A stretch of DNA of 64,000 nucleotides from Virgibacillus litoralis (GTDB lineage: Bacteria > Bacillota > Bacilli > Bacillales > Amphibacillaceae): positions 372,001 through 436,000 of the forward strand of contig NZ_JAGGKK010000001.1 in NCBI RefSeq assembly GCF_017873675.1, written 5' to 3'. The translations under genes were made by a program, and so were the position numbers. The notes beneath the pieces are model-generated. The model saw only the letters and a program-made list of their open reading frames with translations. It was not told the origin of the DNA and searched no databases. This document shows, in pieces, positions 51,754 to 59,642 of this stretch. How positions within the stretch are numbered: the first letter of the stretch is position 1; the number at the start of each line of letters is the position of its first letter.

Positions 51754-52191
51754 TTAGTTGATTTTCTCTGCTAACTCTAAAATAATCCCTTCTGGCCCAC
51801 GAATGTAGCATAATTTATAAGCGTTTTCGTAGTTTTGTATATTACCAATTAGTTCCGCGCCTATCTTTTTCAATTTGGCAACAACGGCTTCAATATCTTC
51901 AACAGCAAATGCAATATGCCGGATACCTAAAGTGTTTGCAAAAGATTCTTGAATACCTTCTTCATCTGAAGGCGTGTGGAATTTGACCAGCTCCATAGTT
52001 GCTTGGCCGTCCGTCACCCCTAACATTACAACCGTCTCTCTAACGTCATTAAGCCCAATTATCCGTTCCACCCACTCTCCCTCCACTTCCGTTTCCCCTA
52101 GCACTTCAAGCCCAAGTTCAATAAAAAAGGCTTTAGCGGCAGGAAGATCATTTACGATTACACCCACATGATCAATTCTATGAACCTTCAT
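51754..52191 (-). CDS. VOC family protein (methylmalonyl-CoA epimerase-like)
   Basis: A 145-residue glyoxalase-fold enzyme. H8 in RIDHVGVIV, E in ATMELVKF, H in GIRHIAFAVED and E in GIILELAEK sit in the four metal-ligand positions. The pattern is nearest to methylmalonyl-CoA epimerases, but glyoxalase-I-like roles are possible. AGGAGGTATGAG precedes the ATG. No mutase gene is nearby, so epimerase function is not supported by context. Confidence 0.8.
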   Translation of the reverse strand: MKVHRIDHVGVIVNDLPAAKAFFIELGLEVLGETEVEGEWVERIIGLNDVRETVVMLGVTDGQATMELVKFHTPSDEEGIQESFANTLGIRHIAFAVEDIEAVVAKLKKIGAELIGNIQNYENAYKLCYIRGPEGIILELAEKIN

Positions 52192-52394
52192 ATCTCATAC
52201 CTCCTATTTTCCTGTTTTTTGCAATCTCATATTTTTTTATCCATAAACATTCCCCGACTCATATTGTTTGGGAGCACCGCCCGCATAGAGATTTCTATTT
52301 CATTCCATACTATTCCTTCTTTTTTATCCCATTAAGTTGCCCTTTAAAAAAGGACGCGCTCTTAATCTTAGAAGCGCGCCCGTAAAGTAGCAAA

Positions 52395-52910
52395 TTAGTT
52401 CGTCGCTTGCCTGTCGTAAAGATATATAAGATAATCCGTTGGTACACTTGGATATCCCAGTTGGCGAATCATCGCAGTGAGATTCCCACGGTGGTAGGTA
52501 CCGTGATTTACGATATGCTGCACGAGTTCTGAAAGGTGGGTTTCCAGTAGTCCGAAAGCCGGATGTTCCGGAGTAATGGGCTTATCCATATCTTCTTGAC
52601 TATTGAAAAAGACTTTATACATTTCGGCTAGCTCTGCATACAAGACTTCCATTTCTTCAAGTCCCTTATTCTTTGTCTTTTCTTGCGCCTGTTTAATGGA
52701 TGCTTGAATCTCATCCATAGTATTCTCTTGCAATACACCAAGGTATATTGAATCTGTCGTATAAATATGAACAAGCGTCTCCGCAATTGAGGGAAACACA
52801 CTTTGAATCTCCTTCGTATAAACGTTATCCGGTAGCTCTTTTAACCTTTCGAAAAATCTACAGTTCGCCCAAATGTGATAATCATACAACTGTAAGGCAT
52901 TGTGTTTCAT
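52395..52910 (-). CDS. DinB family protein
   Basis: A 171-residue four-helix-bundle protein. LQLYDYHIWANCRFFERLKE opens it, and HIYTT, LSELVQHIVNHGTYHRGNLT supply the three histidines that bind a metal in DinB/YfiT-like proteins. Many act as thiol-dependent transferases; others have no known role. AGGAGGATAT precedes the ATG. Confidence 0.85.
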   Translation of the reverse strand: MKHNALQLYDYHIWANCRFFERLKELPDNVYTKEIQSVFPSIAETLVHIYTTDSIYLGVLQENTMDEIQASIKQAQEKTKNKGLEEMEVLYAELAEMYKVFFNSQEDMDKPITPEHPAFGLLETHLSELVQHIVNHGTYHRGNLTAMIRQLGYPSVPTDYLIYLYDRQATN

Positions 52911-53077
52911 TTAATATCCTCCTCTTTTTCCTTTTTATAGATTAGTTCCATCATACAATCTCTCCCTGATAAACTCGGTCAGGGGAAGTTCATTTGTTCA
53001 TTTATTTCTGATCCTTATTCAACAAATGGTCCAGTAACGCAATTTAAAGCGTTTTCATTTTTTCTTTTATTATAAAG

Positions 53078-53464
53078 TTATTTCTGCTCAATTATCTGAA
53101 TGAGGTTTCCGCATGTATCTTCGAAGACAGCTAATGTGACTTTGCCCATGTCCGACGGTTCCATTGTAAACTTCACGCCCTGTTTAATTAATCGTTGGTA
53201 CTCTTTGTGAACATCTGCAACGCCAAACATTGTTACGGGGATGCCATCAGCAAATAGCTTCTTTTGATACTCTTTGGCTGCAGGATGGTCATTCGGTTCG
53301 AGCAAAAGCTCGGTGCCGTCTTGATCATCTGGGGAAACAAGTGTGATCCACCTATAAGCTCCCGCGGGCTCGTCATGCTTTTTTACAAAGCCAAGCGTTT
53401 TTGTATAGAACTCTAATGCCTTGTCTTGATCTTGAACGAATATACTGGTGACAATGATTTTCAT
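53078..53464 (-). CDS. VOC family (glyoxalase/bleomycin-resistance-like) protein
   Basis: A 128-residue protein. IIVTSIFVQDQDKALEFYTK, ELLLEPNDHPAAKEYQK and VTLAVFEDTCGNLIQIIEQK are the conserved blocks of one VOC unit. The metal ligands are not fully kept. ATG 53464 follows AAAGGAGG at 8 nt. It lies 88 bp downstream of the ArsR-type gene and probably shares its transcript, so ArsR may control it. Confidence 0.83.
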   Translation of the reverse strand: MKIIVTSIFVQDQDKALEFYTKTLGFVKKHDEPAGAYRWITLVSPDDQDGTELLLEPNDHPAAKEYQKKLFADGIPVTMFGVADVHKEYQRLIKQGVKFTMEPSDMGKVTLAVFEDTCGNLIQIIEQK

Positions 53465-53552
53465 AATTTTTTCCTCCTTTAATAGTTGCGATGTATGGTT
53501 CTTTGCGAACAATGCCGCTAAAGAACTATACATTTCATCATTACTTATAAAT

Positions 53553-53828
53553 CTACTCTACCCATCCTTTCAGCAAATCTTTAAGTGGTTCGTTGTTAAA
53601 CATAAGTACTCGATATTTTCCCTTTCGTCTTGATTTTACGAGCCCAGCATCATCCAATACAGAAAGATGTTTAGCTATTGCCTGCCTCGAAATGGATAGA
53701 TCATGCTTCATTATGAGGCGTGCTGTAAGTTCATATAATGTCAGTTCGTTACTTTCGGATAGTTCGTCTAATATTAGCCGCCGAGTCGAGTCGCTGAGTG
53801 CTTTGAATATAGCGTCTTTGTTCCACAT
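53553..53828 (-). CDS. ArsR family regulator
   Basis: A 91-residue winged-helix repressor. MWNKDAIFKALSDSTRRLIL, DLSISRQAIAKHLSVLDDAG and VKSRRKGKYRVLMFN are the dimer helix, recognition helix and wing. No CxC metal-binding pair appears in the recognition helix, so it may sense something other than heavy metals. It leads the small operon with the VOC gene. Confidence 0.9.
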   Translation of the reverse strand: MWNKDAIFKALSDSTRRLILDELSESNELTLYELTARLIMKHDLSISRQAIAKHLSVLDDAGLVKSRRKGKYRVLMFNNEPLKDLLKGWVE

Positions 53829-53966
53829 ACATCAAGTATATGCAACCATATAGTTGCATGTCAAGGAAATCTTTTGAAAGTGGTACACGCCCAATCAGAT
53901 AAACATATGAAAAGCTCTCATCTTTAAAACGATTTTTTCATACAATTCTATAAGAGGTGATGAATA

Positions 53967-54407
53967 GTGCCAAGAGTAGCCTATATTGAAAATGACGTTA
54001 ATTTAATAGCGAGGATGATGAGGGCAGAGGCCGTGGGTGAAGGACGATTAGGAATGCTGATGGTTGGAAATGTAATTGTAAATCGAGCGAAAGCTGATTG
54101 TTTAGATTTTGAAGATGTACGGTCAATACGGGAAGTGGTTTTTCAAGTACAAGGAGGAAATTATTCTTTTGAAGCAGTACAAAAGGGTAGTTTATTCTAT
54201 AGTCCAGCAAGAGGTGTGGAAAAAAAATTAGCCAGACAGGTTTTAAAGTTTTGGAGACAACAACCTGCAAAGTATGCTCTTTGGTATTTTAATCCATCTG
54301 GTGAATGTCCTCCTACATGGTTCGGTCAACCTCTTACAGGACAATATAAGGAACATTGTTATTATGAACCAGTAGCTAATACATGTGCAAGTGCTTATAG
54401 ATATTAA
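53967..54407 (+). CDS. cwlJ: Spore-cortex cell-wall hydrolase CwlJ-type
   Basis: A 146-residue hydrolase_2 (SleB-like) enzyme. LIARMMRAEAVGEGRLGMLM has the catalytic E21, NVIVNRAKADC follows, and FQVQGGNYSFEAVQKGSLFY with WYFNPSGECPPTWFGQPLTG complete the fold. Length and pattern match B. subtilis CwlJ (142 aa), which cuts cortex peptidoglycan during germination. No signal peptide, as in CwlJ. GTG start after AAGAGGTGATG. gerQ, often next to it, is absent here. Confidence 0.9.
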   Translation: MPRVAYIENDVNLIARMMRAEAVGEGRLGMLMVGNVIVNRAKADCLDFEDVRSIREVVFQVQGGNYSFEAVQKGSLFYSPARGVEKKLARQVLKFWRQQPAKYALWYFNPSGECPPTWFGQPLTGQYKEHCYYEPVANTCASAYRY

Positions 54408-54410
54408 TAA

Positions 54411-54438
54411 ATACCCCACTCAATTGTGGGGTATTTTT
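54411..54438 (+). terminator. Intrinsic terminator of cwlJ
   Basis: ATACCCCAC/GTGGGGTAT with a 6-nt loop, followed by TTTTTGA. Confidence 0.9.
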
Positions 54439-54460
54439 GATCGTTAACCTCTCTTCGATA

Positions 54461-54889
54461 TTAGATTTTTTTAGAGTCAACTGTTGTTAAAACGAATACA
54501 GCACCATAAAACAGCGACATCAACAATGAGTAGGCCCCATAACTTAGGTCAAATAGGATATTGCCTCCAAATAAAGGTGTGATAAAGATTAGATAAAAAG
54601 GATACTGTATTGATGCTATTACATCTAAAATACCGTTCCCAATCATATCGTGCTCGAATGTTGTGATTACAAATACAATGACACCTGATATGACCCCGAA
54701 CATTGAAAAAGTCTTCAATTTTCTACTTCCTTTTTTAGAATACGTTAGTAACAATACCATAAACAGTATCGTTACAAGTGAGTTCAAAATGTCGATATCT
54801 GAATCAGGATGTTTAATTGATGGCATCAAATTTATTGAAAACGCCAATAAGTATGAGCCAATTAATAATATTAAGAATTTGTACTTCAT
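54461..54889 (-). CDS. Hypothetical four-helix membrane protein
   Basis: A 142-residue protein with four hydrophobic helices: FLILLIGSYLLAFSINL, ILNSLVTILFMVLLLTYS, FGVISGVIVFVITTFE and YGAYSLLMSLFYGAVFVLTT. The loops are short. I do not recognise the family. AGGGGGGAGTTAAT lies 4 nt before the ATG. It opens the second array of minus-strand genes. Confidence 0.6.
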   Translation of the reverse strand: MKYKFLILLIGSYLLAFSINLMPSIKHPDSDIDILNSLVTILFMVLLLTYSKKGSRKLKTFSMFGVISGVIVFVITTFEHDMIGNGILDVIASIQYPFYLIFITPLFGGNILFDLSYGAYSLLMSLFYGAVFVLTTVDSKKI

Positions 54890-54918
54890 ATTAACTCCCC
54901 CCTTTTATAAATTTTTTC

Positions 54919-54936
54919 CACTCTCGCACCTGTTAA
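54919..54936 (+). repeat. Rep-C, short right-arm remnant
   Basis: CACTCTCGCACCTGTTAA resembles CTCTTGCACCAGTTAA at 57435-57450. It lies 6 bp beyond the stop of the gene at 54942. Confidence 0.5.
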
Positions 54937-54941
54937 TTTTT

Positions 54942-55157
54942 TTAATGGAGTCCGTATTTTAATATCTGATGTCTAATTACCTCATTACCAAATGTAAACC
55001 ATAATAAAAGCAATAAAACTATTACGCCCATAACAAGACTAAACCTAGCAAAGTATTTATTTTCCTTATTTATTAGGGGGTATAGAACAATTAACAAAAC
55101 TCCAAAGGCAAGTGTAATCACAACCGAAAGTTGCCCAGTTAATGTTTCAAAAACCAT
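54942..55157 (-). CDS. Two-helix membrane protein
   Basis: A 71-residue protein with two hydrophobic segments, LSVVITLAFGVLLIVLYPLI and FSLVMGVIVLLLLLWFTFGN, and a charged turn NKENKYFAR. Unknown family. ATG 55157 follows GGGAGGG at 6 nt; the frame to 55187 runs into Rep-C. It is flanked by Rep-C pieces on both sides. Confidence 0.6.
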   Translation of the reverse strand: MVFETLTGQLSVVITLAFGVLLIVLYPLINKENKYFARFSLVMGVIVLLLLLWFTFGNEVIRHQILKYGLH

Positions 55158-55170
55158 ATAAATCCCTCCC

Positions 55171-55202
55171 TGCGATCCCTTATTCAACTCTTACACATGT
55201 TA
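55171..55202 (+). repeat. Rep-C, right arm
   Basis: TGCGATCCCTTATTCAACTC and TTACACATGTTA match the inner and right arms (CTTATTCAACTCTTGCACCAGTTA in other copies). It lies 38 bp beyond the stop of the remnant at 55240. Confidence 0.65.
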
Positions 55203-55239
55203 ATAAAAATACCATAACTGAAATAAATTATTTAGTTTA

Positions 55240-55435
55240 CTAGTCTTCTCTGTTATAATGCCATAATTCTGAACCATTACTATCAAATGCTTGAATACTT
55301 ACCTTGTCATCATCTAATTGGCTCAATTTGTCAAAACTCTTATACCAATTGGGAGGAAATCAACAAAGTGGTCTGATTTTACTATCGCATTAACTAACCC
55401 TGTTACTTCCATTTCTAACTTCTCTATATCCTAGT
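55240..55435 (-). pseudogene. Unrecognised gene remnant, frameshifted
   Basis: One frame reads DIEKLEMEVTGLVNAIVKSD, then HFVDFLP. The next continues NWYKSFDKLSQLDDDKVSIQ and AFDSNGSELWHYNRED to a TAG stop. They join near TCCTCCCAATTGG. No start is evident. The 3' end is followed by Rep-C, as for intact genes in this array. The family is unknown. Confidence 0.5.
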
Positions 55436-55460
55436 TTAATGTAATTAGTTCTATAATTTC
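55433..55460 (+). repeat. Rep-C, tail remnant
   Basis: TAGTTTAATGTAATTAGTTC and TATAATTT resemble the tail GTTAGTTTAAGTGTAATTC. It contains the stop codon CTA/TAG of the gene at 55451. Confidence 0.5.
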
Positions 55461-56125
55461 CTTTCTACTCCATCCGATTTTATAATAATATTCATAGATG
55501 TCATACTACCACCGTTGACTGGGTTTTCTAACTTGGAAATGTTAACATTTGTACGAATTTCTAGACGTTTCCTTTCATTCCCTTGTAATATTAATTCATA
55601 CGGAGCATCATTATTTACAATTTCAATCAATGAATGTTCATCCTTATTATATTTATCAATAAACTCCATCGATAATTCCACTTCACCGTTACTGTGATTC
55701 ATTAAGATAATTTCACATTCACCTAGTAATGTTCTATTATTAGTCTTTGTAATTTCACACTCACTTAACTCTTGTTCATATGAGATTGCATAACCCCCTG
55801 ATGCAATAGTTTTTTGATATGTATTAGCAAGAAATTGCGGGAAAATTGCTGATAATAATATCGCAATCAACAGTATTCGTCCTTGATATTTATTTAAAGA
55901 TTTTGAGATTAAATAAAGACTAACAACTAATAAAGTCAATGCGATAATGCCTACATAATTTATTACATTCCAAGAAGTCATTGGAATACCCCATAGAAAA
56001 AGATTAGCCTCAGGGTAACTTTCGTAAAGAAAAGGAATACTCATTATTATATATACCAAAAAGAGGAATAGAGCGAGATAGAATAGTTTTTTATTTTTTA
56101 AGATATTACCACTACCTTTCGTCAC
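55451..56125 (-). CDS. Hypothetical membrane protein with outer domain
   Basis: A 224-residue protein. Three hydrophobic segments occur before residue 105 (LFYLALFLFLVYIIMSIPFL, INYVGIIALTLLVVSLYLIS, ILLIAILLSAIFPQFLAN). A ~115-residue polar domain follows (QELSECEITKTNNRTLLGEC ... NGGSMTSMNIII). I do not recognise it. The GTG start follows CGGAG at 9 nt. It is a typical long member of this array; its stop codon is in a Rep-C remnant. Confidence 0.6.
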   Translation of the reverse strand: MTKGSGNILKNKKLFYLALFLFLVYIIMSIPFLYESYPEANLFLWGIPMTSWNVINYVGIIALTLLVVSLYLISKSLNKYQGRILLIAILLSAIFPQFLANTYQKTIASGGYAISYEQELSECEITKTNNRTLLGECEIILMNHSNGEVELSMEFIDKYNKDEHSLIEIVNNDAPYELILQGNERKRLEIRTNVNISKLENPVNGGSMTSMNIIIKSDGVERKL

Positions 56126-56151
56126 TTAGAAAGCTCCGTAACAACTAGCCA

Positions 56152-56206
56152 AATTAAACTGCTGCTTTAACTAAGTGCGCTCCTTATTTCAAATAAGCAC
56201 CCGTTA
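56152..56206 (+). repeat. Rep-C copy containing a stop codon
   Basis: AATTAAACTGCTGCTTTAAC, TAAGTGCGCTCCTTATTTC and AAATAAGCACCCGTTA. The TTA in CCGTTA (56204-56206) is the stop codon of the DUF3953-like gene. Confidence 0.85.
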
Positions 56207-56437
56207 ACTCAATAAAAAACCTTGAATTGATACAAATAACAGGAATAAGAAAACAACTACTAATAGCCAACCATACACTTTTCGTTCTTTTTTAAATTCT
56301 TGTATCCCCATGACCAACATCAATAAACCTAAGAAAAATGTCATATAATGCTGAAACTCAAAGTTATTCGTAATCAATCCATATGCAGCAAAAGAAATGG
56401 CGACTACTGAAAAAATAATATGTAAAATTATTAACAT
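56204..56437 (-). CDS. DUF3953-like small membrane protein
   Basis: A 77-residue protein with three helices (ILHIIFSVVAISFAAYGLIT, MTFFLGLLMLVMGI, WLLVVVFLFLLFVSIQGFLL). The pattern YGLITNNFEF...FKKERKVYGWLL fits the DUF3953 family, from memory. Role unknown. GGGGGGGTTAATT precedes the ATG. Its TAA stop lies inside Rep-C. Confidence 0.7.
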   Translation of the reverse strand: MLIILHIIFSVVAISFAAYGLITNNFEFQHYMTFFLGLLMLVMGIQEFKKERKVYGWLLVVVFLFLLFVSIQGFLLS

Positions 56438-56590
56438 AATTAACCCCCCCTACAACTACTTGAATAAACCCCTGTCTTTAACAATAAATAAATTATTCTT
56501 ATTTTATAATTGCACTCAATAGTTGTAGAATTCATCAGGGTAATTTTACTCGATTTTATCTATTTGTGATATTTCTAACACAATAATTAA

Positions 56591-56788
56591 TTAAGTAATA
56601 AATACGGACATCCACACACTTATTGCAAAGAGAACATAAGCAATCTGCATAATTATGTACATTGTTAATTCTAATGTGGAAAGTTTTCTTTTCTTTTTTG
56701 TTTTACCTAAATGCCGCAAATAGAAAGCTGAACTAAAAATCAGTAATACGCTAGCCACCACACGTAAAACTTCTGCAAAGATGATCAA
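56591..56788 (-). CDS. Small two-helix membrane protein
   Basis: A 65-residue protein: LIIFAEVLRVVASVLLIFSS and a second helix from TMYIIMQIAYVLFAISVWMS, with a basic loop KTKKKRK. The start is TTG 56788, with AAAGGAG 9 nt upstream; the longer frame to 56881 would begin in Rep-C. Family unknown. Confidence 0.6.
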   Translation of the reverse strand: MIIFAEVLRVVASVLLIFSSAFYLRHLGKTKKKRKLSTLELTMYIIMQIAYVLFAISVWMSVFIT

Positions 56789-56860
56789 GTATATTAACTC
56801 CTTTCTCTGGCAGTTTGGAACAGCAATTTTTATTCTGCAAAAATGTTTCTTTAAATCAAA

Positions 56861-56922
56861 GGAAGCGCAAGTCTTATTCAACTCTTGCAGCCATTACATA
56901 AGTACAGCCCTTCACAAAGCTC
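56861..56922 (+). repeat. Rep-C, degenerate copy containing a stop codon
   Basis: GGAAGCGCAAGTCTTATTCA, ACTCTTGCAGCCATTACATA and AGTACAGCCCTTCACAAAGC align with the inner arm, right arm and tail. TCA at 56912-56914 is the TGA stop of the next gene. Confidence 0.7.
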
Positions 56923-57343
56923 GTAATAATCGAAAGGAGTTTGAAATATCCAATAAGTTATACAGTCTTTTCTGTAGGAAAAAAGGTCTTTCTAACATAA
57001 ATGTATAGATTAATACAATTAGTGACCAAATATGATTTCCTATAAACGGTTGTTGGTTATAGGAGAACAGTAAAACAAAACTTATTAAACCAAATCCTAA
57101 TGAGTATAAAATCATCAACCAAAATCCCCATCGTTTTAATCGCATATAACCATATATGACGATAAGGGAAGCAACTGCCACTATAAGCCTAAATAATTGT
57201 TCTGGAAAACTTGGCAAACCAAATCTATCTGCTATTCCAAATTCGTATGCATCTGCATCGAAAAACAAAGCTGTTACAATCAATACAAATGCACCAAAAA
57301 TATAAAAGTAACTTATTAAGGATACTCCTAAAGGTCTTTTCAT
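56912..57343 (-). CDS. Hypothetical four-helix membrane protein
   Basis: A 143-residue protein with four hydrophobic segments: SLISYFYIFGAFVLIVTALF, LIVAVASLIVIYGYM, WGFWLMILYSLGFGLISFVL and HIWSLIVLIYTFML. Between the first two lies DADAYEFGIADRFGLPSF. Unknown family. AAAGGTCTTTTC near the start, with GGGGTGATGAAATG before the ATG. Its last residues are read from a Rep-C copy. Confidence 0.6.
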   Translation of the reverse strand: MKRPLGVSLISYFYIFGAFVLIVTALFFDADAYEFGIADRFGLPSFPEQLFRLIVAVASLIVIYGYMRLKRWGFWLMILYSLGFGLISFVLLFSYNQQPFIGNHIWSLIVLIYTFMLERPFFLQKRLYNLLDISNSFRLLRAL

Positions 57344-57390
57344 TTCATCACCCCAAATTTACACAGATTGAATTTAAAACGTTCTTCAAT

Positions 57391-57459
57391 AACCCTGCTT
57401 CAAAAGTTGAACAGGAATGCTATTCCTTATTCAACTCTTGCACCAGTTAAAGAATGTTT
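57391..57459 (+). repeat. Rep-C copy
   Basis: AACCCTGCTTCAAAAGTTGA, ACAGGAATGCTATTCCTTAT and TCAACTCTTGCACCAGTTAA. It lies 22 bp beyond the stop of the gene at 57481. Confidence 0.85.
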
Positions 57460-57480
57460 CTACTTATTTTTTGGTTACCA

Positions 57481-57738
57481 TTACAAATTGTTCATTCTAA
57501 TAATCTCTCCTAAATTAAAGCCTACCCAAGCACCGATAAATGGGGTAGCATTGATAGGAAAGTCCAATCTTACTTTGTCAAAATCCACAACAAACATTAA
57601 TGCTGTAAAAAGCACACCTATAACACCGATGATGACAATCTCAGTTATTTTTCTTCGCTGCCAACGTTTCTCTCTTAAACGATTTCTGTCAAATTCCTGC
57701 ACAAGTCTACTTGTCTTTGTACCGAGGTCTTCATACAT
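57481..57738 (-). CDS. Small two-helix membrane protein
   Basis: An 85-residue protein. A basic soluble start (RLVQEFDRNRLREKRWQRRK) is followed by a helix EIVIIGVIGVLFTALMFVVD and a second, weaker one. Unknown family. GGGTAAGAG precedes the ATG, a weak ribosome site. Lies between two Rep-C copies. Confidence 0.55.
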   Translation of the reverse strand: MYEDLGTKTSRLVQEFDRNRLREKRWQRRKITEIVIIGVIGVLFTALMFVVDFDKVRLDFPINATPFIGAWVGFNLGEIIRMNNL

Positions 57739-57795
57739 CTCTTACCCAAACTATATGTGAAAATAGTTTTCTCAATGTACCTAACTCTGGAATCA

Positions 57796-57850
57796 ATTGA
57801 GTAGTGGAACAAGGATCCATTTCCTCATTCAAGGATAGCACCCGTTAGCA
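57796..57850 (+). repeat. Rep-C copy containing a stop codon
   Basis: ATTGAGTAGTGGAACAAGGA, TCCATTTCCTCATTCAAGG and ATAGCACCCGTTAGC. TTA at 57845-57847 is the stop codon of the nucleotidyltransferase gene. Confidence 0.85.
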
Positions 57851-58645
57851 CAATAACTTTTGAACATTATCTGATATGTAGTTTTTTAACAATAAAAGTT
57901 CATCTTTTTCAAACTTATTAGTACAACCTTTTTCATTCGAATAACAATCGACTACTTTACGAATAGTAATTCTAAATTCTTGTGGTAACGTTTCTAAACC
58001 CCAGTTACCAGCTTCCTGCTTTGATGAAATAACTCCTTTCTTTAAATACCAAAACACTCTAATCAAATTTAACGAACAATAAATTGGTTCTGCTTCAATG
58101 TTTTCTAAACAATCCTGAAAATCACCTAATATTGATGAGGTATAATCTGACCGTGGAACTGAAGGGAAAACTTCATCAATTGGATCACCTTCTACACATA
58201 TACCTCTGTGATTAGTTACGGTAATATGGGCTGCTAAATCTGTATCAGTGTTAATATCTTCATTTATAAATTTATATGTACCCCTTAACAAATCATCTTC
58301 ATACCGTTTTCTCCAGAACTCGCTATAATGAAAGTCAAATGGATAAGGGTGTTGCCAGCTCTTTAACTGTTCTTTATTTAGGAAACTTATTTCAACTGGA
58401 AATGGGGAATTAGAACAATTTAAAATGAACTTTGCTAACTTCCTCTTCACCTCGACTGTCATAGAATTGTTCGTGACAACCAAAGCATCAATATCACTGC
58501 TATTTGGGTTAAATCCCCCCATTGCTAAAGAACCGTGCAAATAAAAACCTACAAAGTCGCCATTTATGATTTCCGTAATCTCTTTTTGTAGATTAAAGAT
58601 AAAAACTCTTATGCTTGAAGGACACGACTTCCAATGATACCCCAT
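57845..58645 (-). CDS. Aminoglycoside nucleotidyltransferase-like protein (AadA type)
   Basis: A 266-residue protein. GFYLHGSLAMGGFNPNSSDI and D follow the GS-x-DxD core of AadA-like adenylyltransferases (GSLALGDFNP.SSDID in the family), and VEISFLNKEQL is the next block. The C-terminal helical domain contains EAGNWGLETLP as in family members. True resistance to spectinomycin or streptomycin is not shown. ATG 58645 follows GAGGAG at 8 nt; the frame to 58720 enters Rep-C. The stop codon lies in Rep-C. Confidence 0.82.
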   Translation of the reverse strand: MGYHWKSCPSSIRVFIFNLQKEITEIINGDFVGFYLHGSLAMGGFNPNSSDIDALVVTNNSMTVEVKRKLAKFILNCSNSPFPVEISFLNKEQLKSWQHPYPFDFHYSEFWRKRYEDDLLRGTYKFINEDINTDTDLAAHITVTNHRGICVEGDPIDEVFPSVPRSDYTSSILGDFQDCLENIEAEPIYCSLNLIRVFWYLKKGVISSKQEAGNWGLETLPQEFRITIRKVVDCYSNEKGCTNKFEKDELLLLKNYISDNVQKLLC

Positions 58646-58672
58646 TTTATAACTCCTCACCCTTCTTCCATT

Positions 58673-58747
58673 AACCTGCTGCGTTACTTCAATTAGCAAT
58701 AGAAGCTGCCAAATCGACAACTCCTTGTTCAGCTAAAGCACTATTTA
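58673..58747 (+). repeat. Rep-C, diverged copy
   Basis: TTAACCTGCTGCGTTACTTC, AATTAGCAATAGAAGCTGCC, AACTCCTTGTTCAGC and TAAAGCACTATTTAGG. Left and right arms remain; the centre is changed. It lies 21 bp beyond the stop of the small ORF at 58769. Confidence 0.6.
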
Positions 58748-58768
58748 GGTGAACAATATCATTTTTCT

Positions 58769-58936
58769 CTAAACTTTTTTCTCTTCCAATTCTAATCTTT
58801 TTCGTTCCAAATTTAATCTTTCTTGTTCTAACATAATTTCCCGCTCTTTTACTTTAAAATGTTTGTTAGTAGAATAGATACCCATTATTAAGCTAACTAC
58901 TACAACAATTGCTATCAACAAAATAAAAATTTCCAA
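58769..58936 (-). CDS. 55-residue anchored coiled-coil peptide
   Basis: TTG 58936 follows GGGGAG at 8 nt. The product starts LEIFILLIAIVVVVSLIMGI (a membrane anchor) and ends with a charged helix KEREIMLEQERLNLERKRLE. The pattern predicts a membrane-anchored coiled coil. It is too short for usual ORF cut-offs, yet it fills a cassette position between two Rep-C copies. Unknown function. Confidence 0.6.
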   Translation of the reverse strand: MEIFILLIAIVVVVSLIMGIYSTNKHFKVKEREIMLEQERLNLERKRLELEEKKV

Positions 58937-59028
58937 ATTATTCAGCTCCCCAATATAATAAATTATTACTAAGAGAAAGGTTTACATAAGTATTACCCTC
59001 AGAACCTCAATGCCTCTTCTCTCTTCTT

Positions 59029-59119
59029 AAACAAAACTGCTGCTATGGTTGAACAAGGAGTGCAATTCCTTATTCAAGGAAAGCACTCGTTAATTTACGT
59101 ACAATTCTTCCCAACCTTA
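59029..59119 (+). repeat. Rep-C copy with tail
   Basis: AAACAAAACTGCTGCTATGG, TTGAACAAGGAGTGCAATTC, CTTATTCAAGGAAAGCACTC, then GTTAATTTACGTACAATTCT. It lies 6 bp beyond the stop of the gene at 59125. Confidence 0.9.
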
Positions 59120-59124
59120 ATTTA

Positions 59125-59556
59125 TCAAGAAGTCTTAATTGTTTTTTCGTCAGATGTCATACTAAAGAAATTAAGAATTAGAATATAAAAAGGATACACT
59201 ATCAATCCTCCAATTATTAAAAGACCAGAGGCAGGGTTTGGGTCGTCACCACCGTAAGTTACCGGGAATAAAGTTACGAAAACATAAATGAAAAGCACAA
59301 AATAAGGTATCCATAAAATGATAGTCCAAAGGTTTGCTTTTCGCCCATTTAGCCATTTTTTTGTTAAGAAATAAAGTATTATTGTGCCAGCTATTACTTC
59401 AATTAGAAGAATAATACCAGTTAAAATATTTATCGTGCCAATTTCCCAACTTATTAACCTACTTATTCTATAAACATTTACTATAAGTTGAACTGGAATA
59501 AATATCATTAAAGCATATAGAATGCTAATAGCATTTAGCTTCAAGAAATATTTCAT
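59125..59556 (-). CDS. Hypothetical four-helix membrane protein
   Basis: A 143-residue protein with four hydrophobic segments: ISILYALMIFIPVQLIVNVY, INILTGIILLIEVIAGTIIL, LWTIILWIPYFVLFIYVFVT and GLLIIGGLIVYPFYILILNF. A conserved-looking loop TYGGDDPNPASG precedes the last one. I do not recognise the family. GGGGGATTAAA before the ATG. Confidence 0.6.
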   Translation of the reverse strand: MKYFLKLNAISILYALMIFIPVQLIVNVYRISRLISWEIGTINILTGIILLIEVIAGTIILYFLTKKWLNGRKANLWTIILWIPYFVLFIYVFVTLFPVTYGGDDPNPASGLLIIGGLIVYPFYILILNFFSMTSDEKTIKTS

Positions 59557-59580
59557 TTTAATCCCCCAATTATATTTATC

Positions 59581-59631
59581 TCTTCTTGAACAAGAAAAGC
59601 CTTTTCCTTATTGAAGTAAAGCACCCAATAG
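59581..59631 (+). repeat. Rep-C copy
   Basis: TCTTCTTGAACAAGAAAAGC, CTTTTCCTTATTGAAGTAAA and GCACCCAATAG. It lies 12 bp beyond the stop of the cupin gene at 59643. Confidence 0.75.
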
Positions 59632-59642
59632 TTGAACAACGT

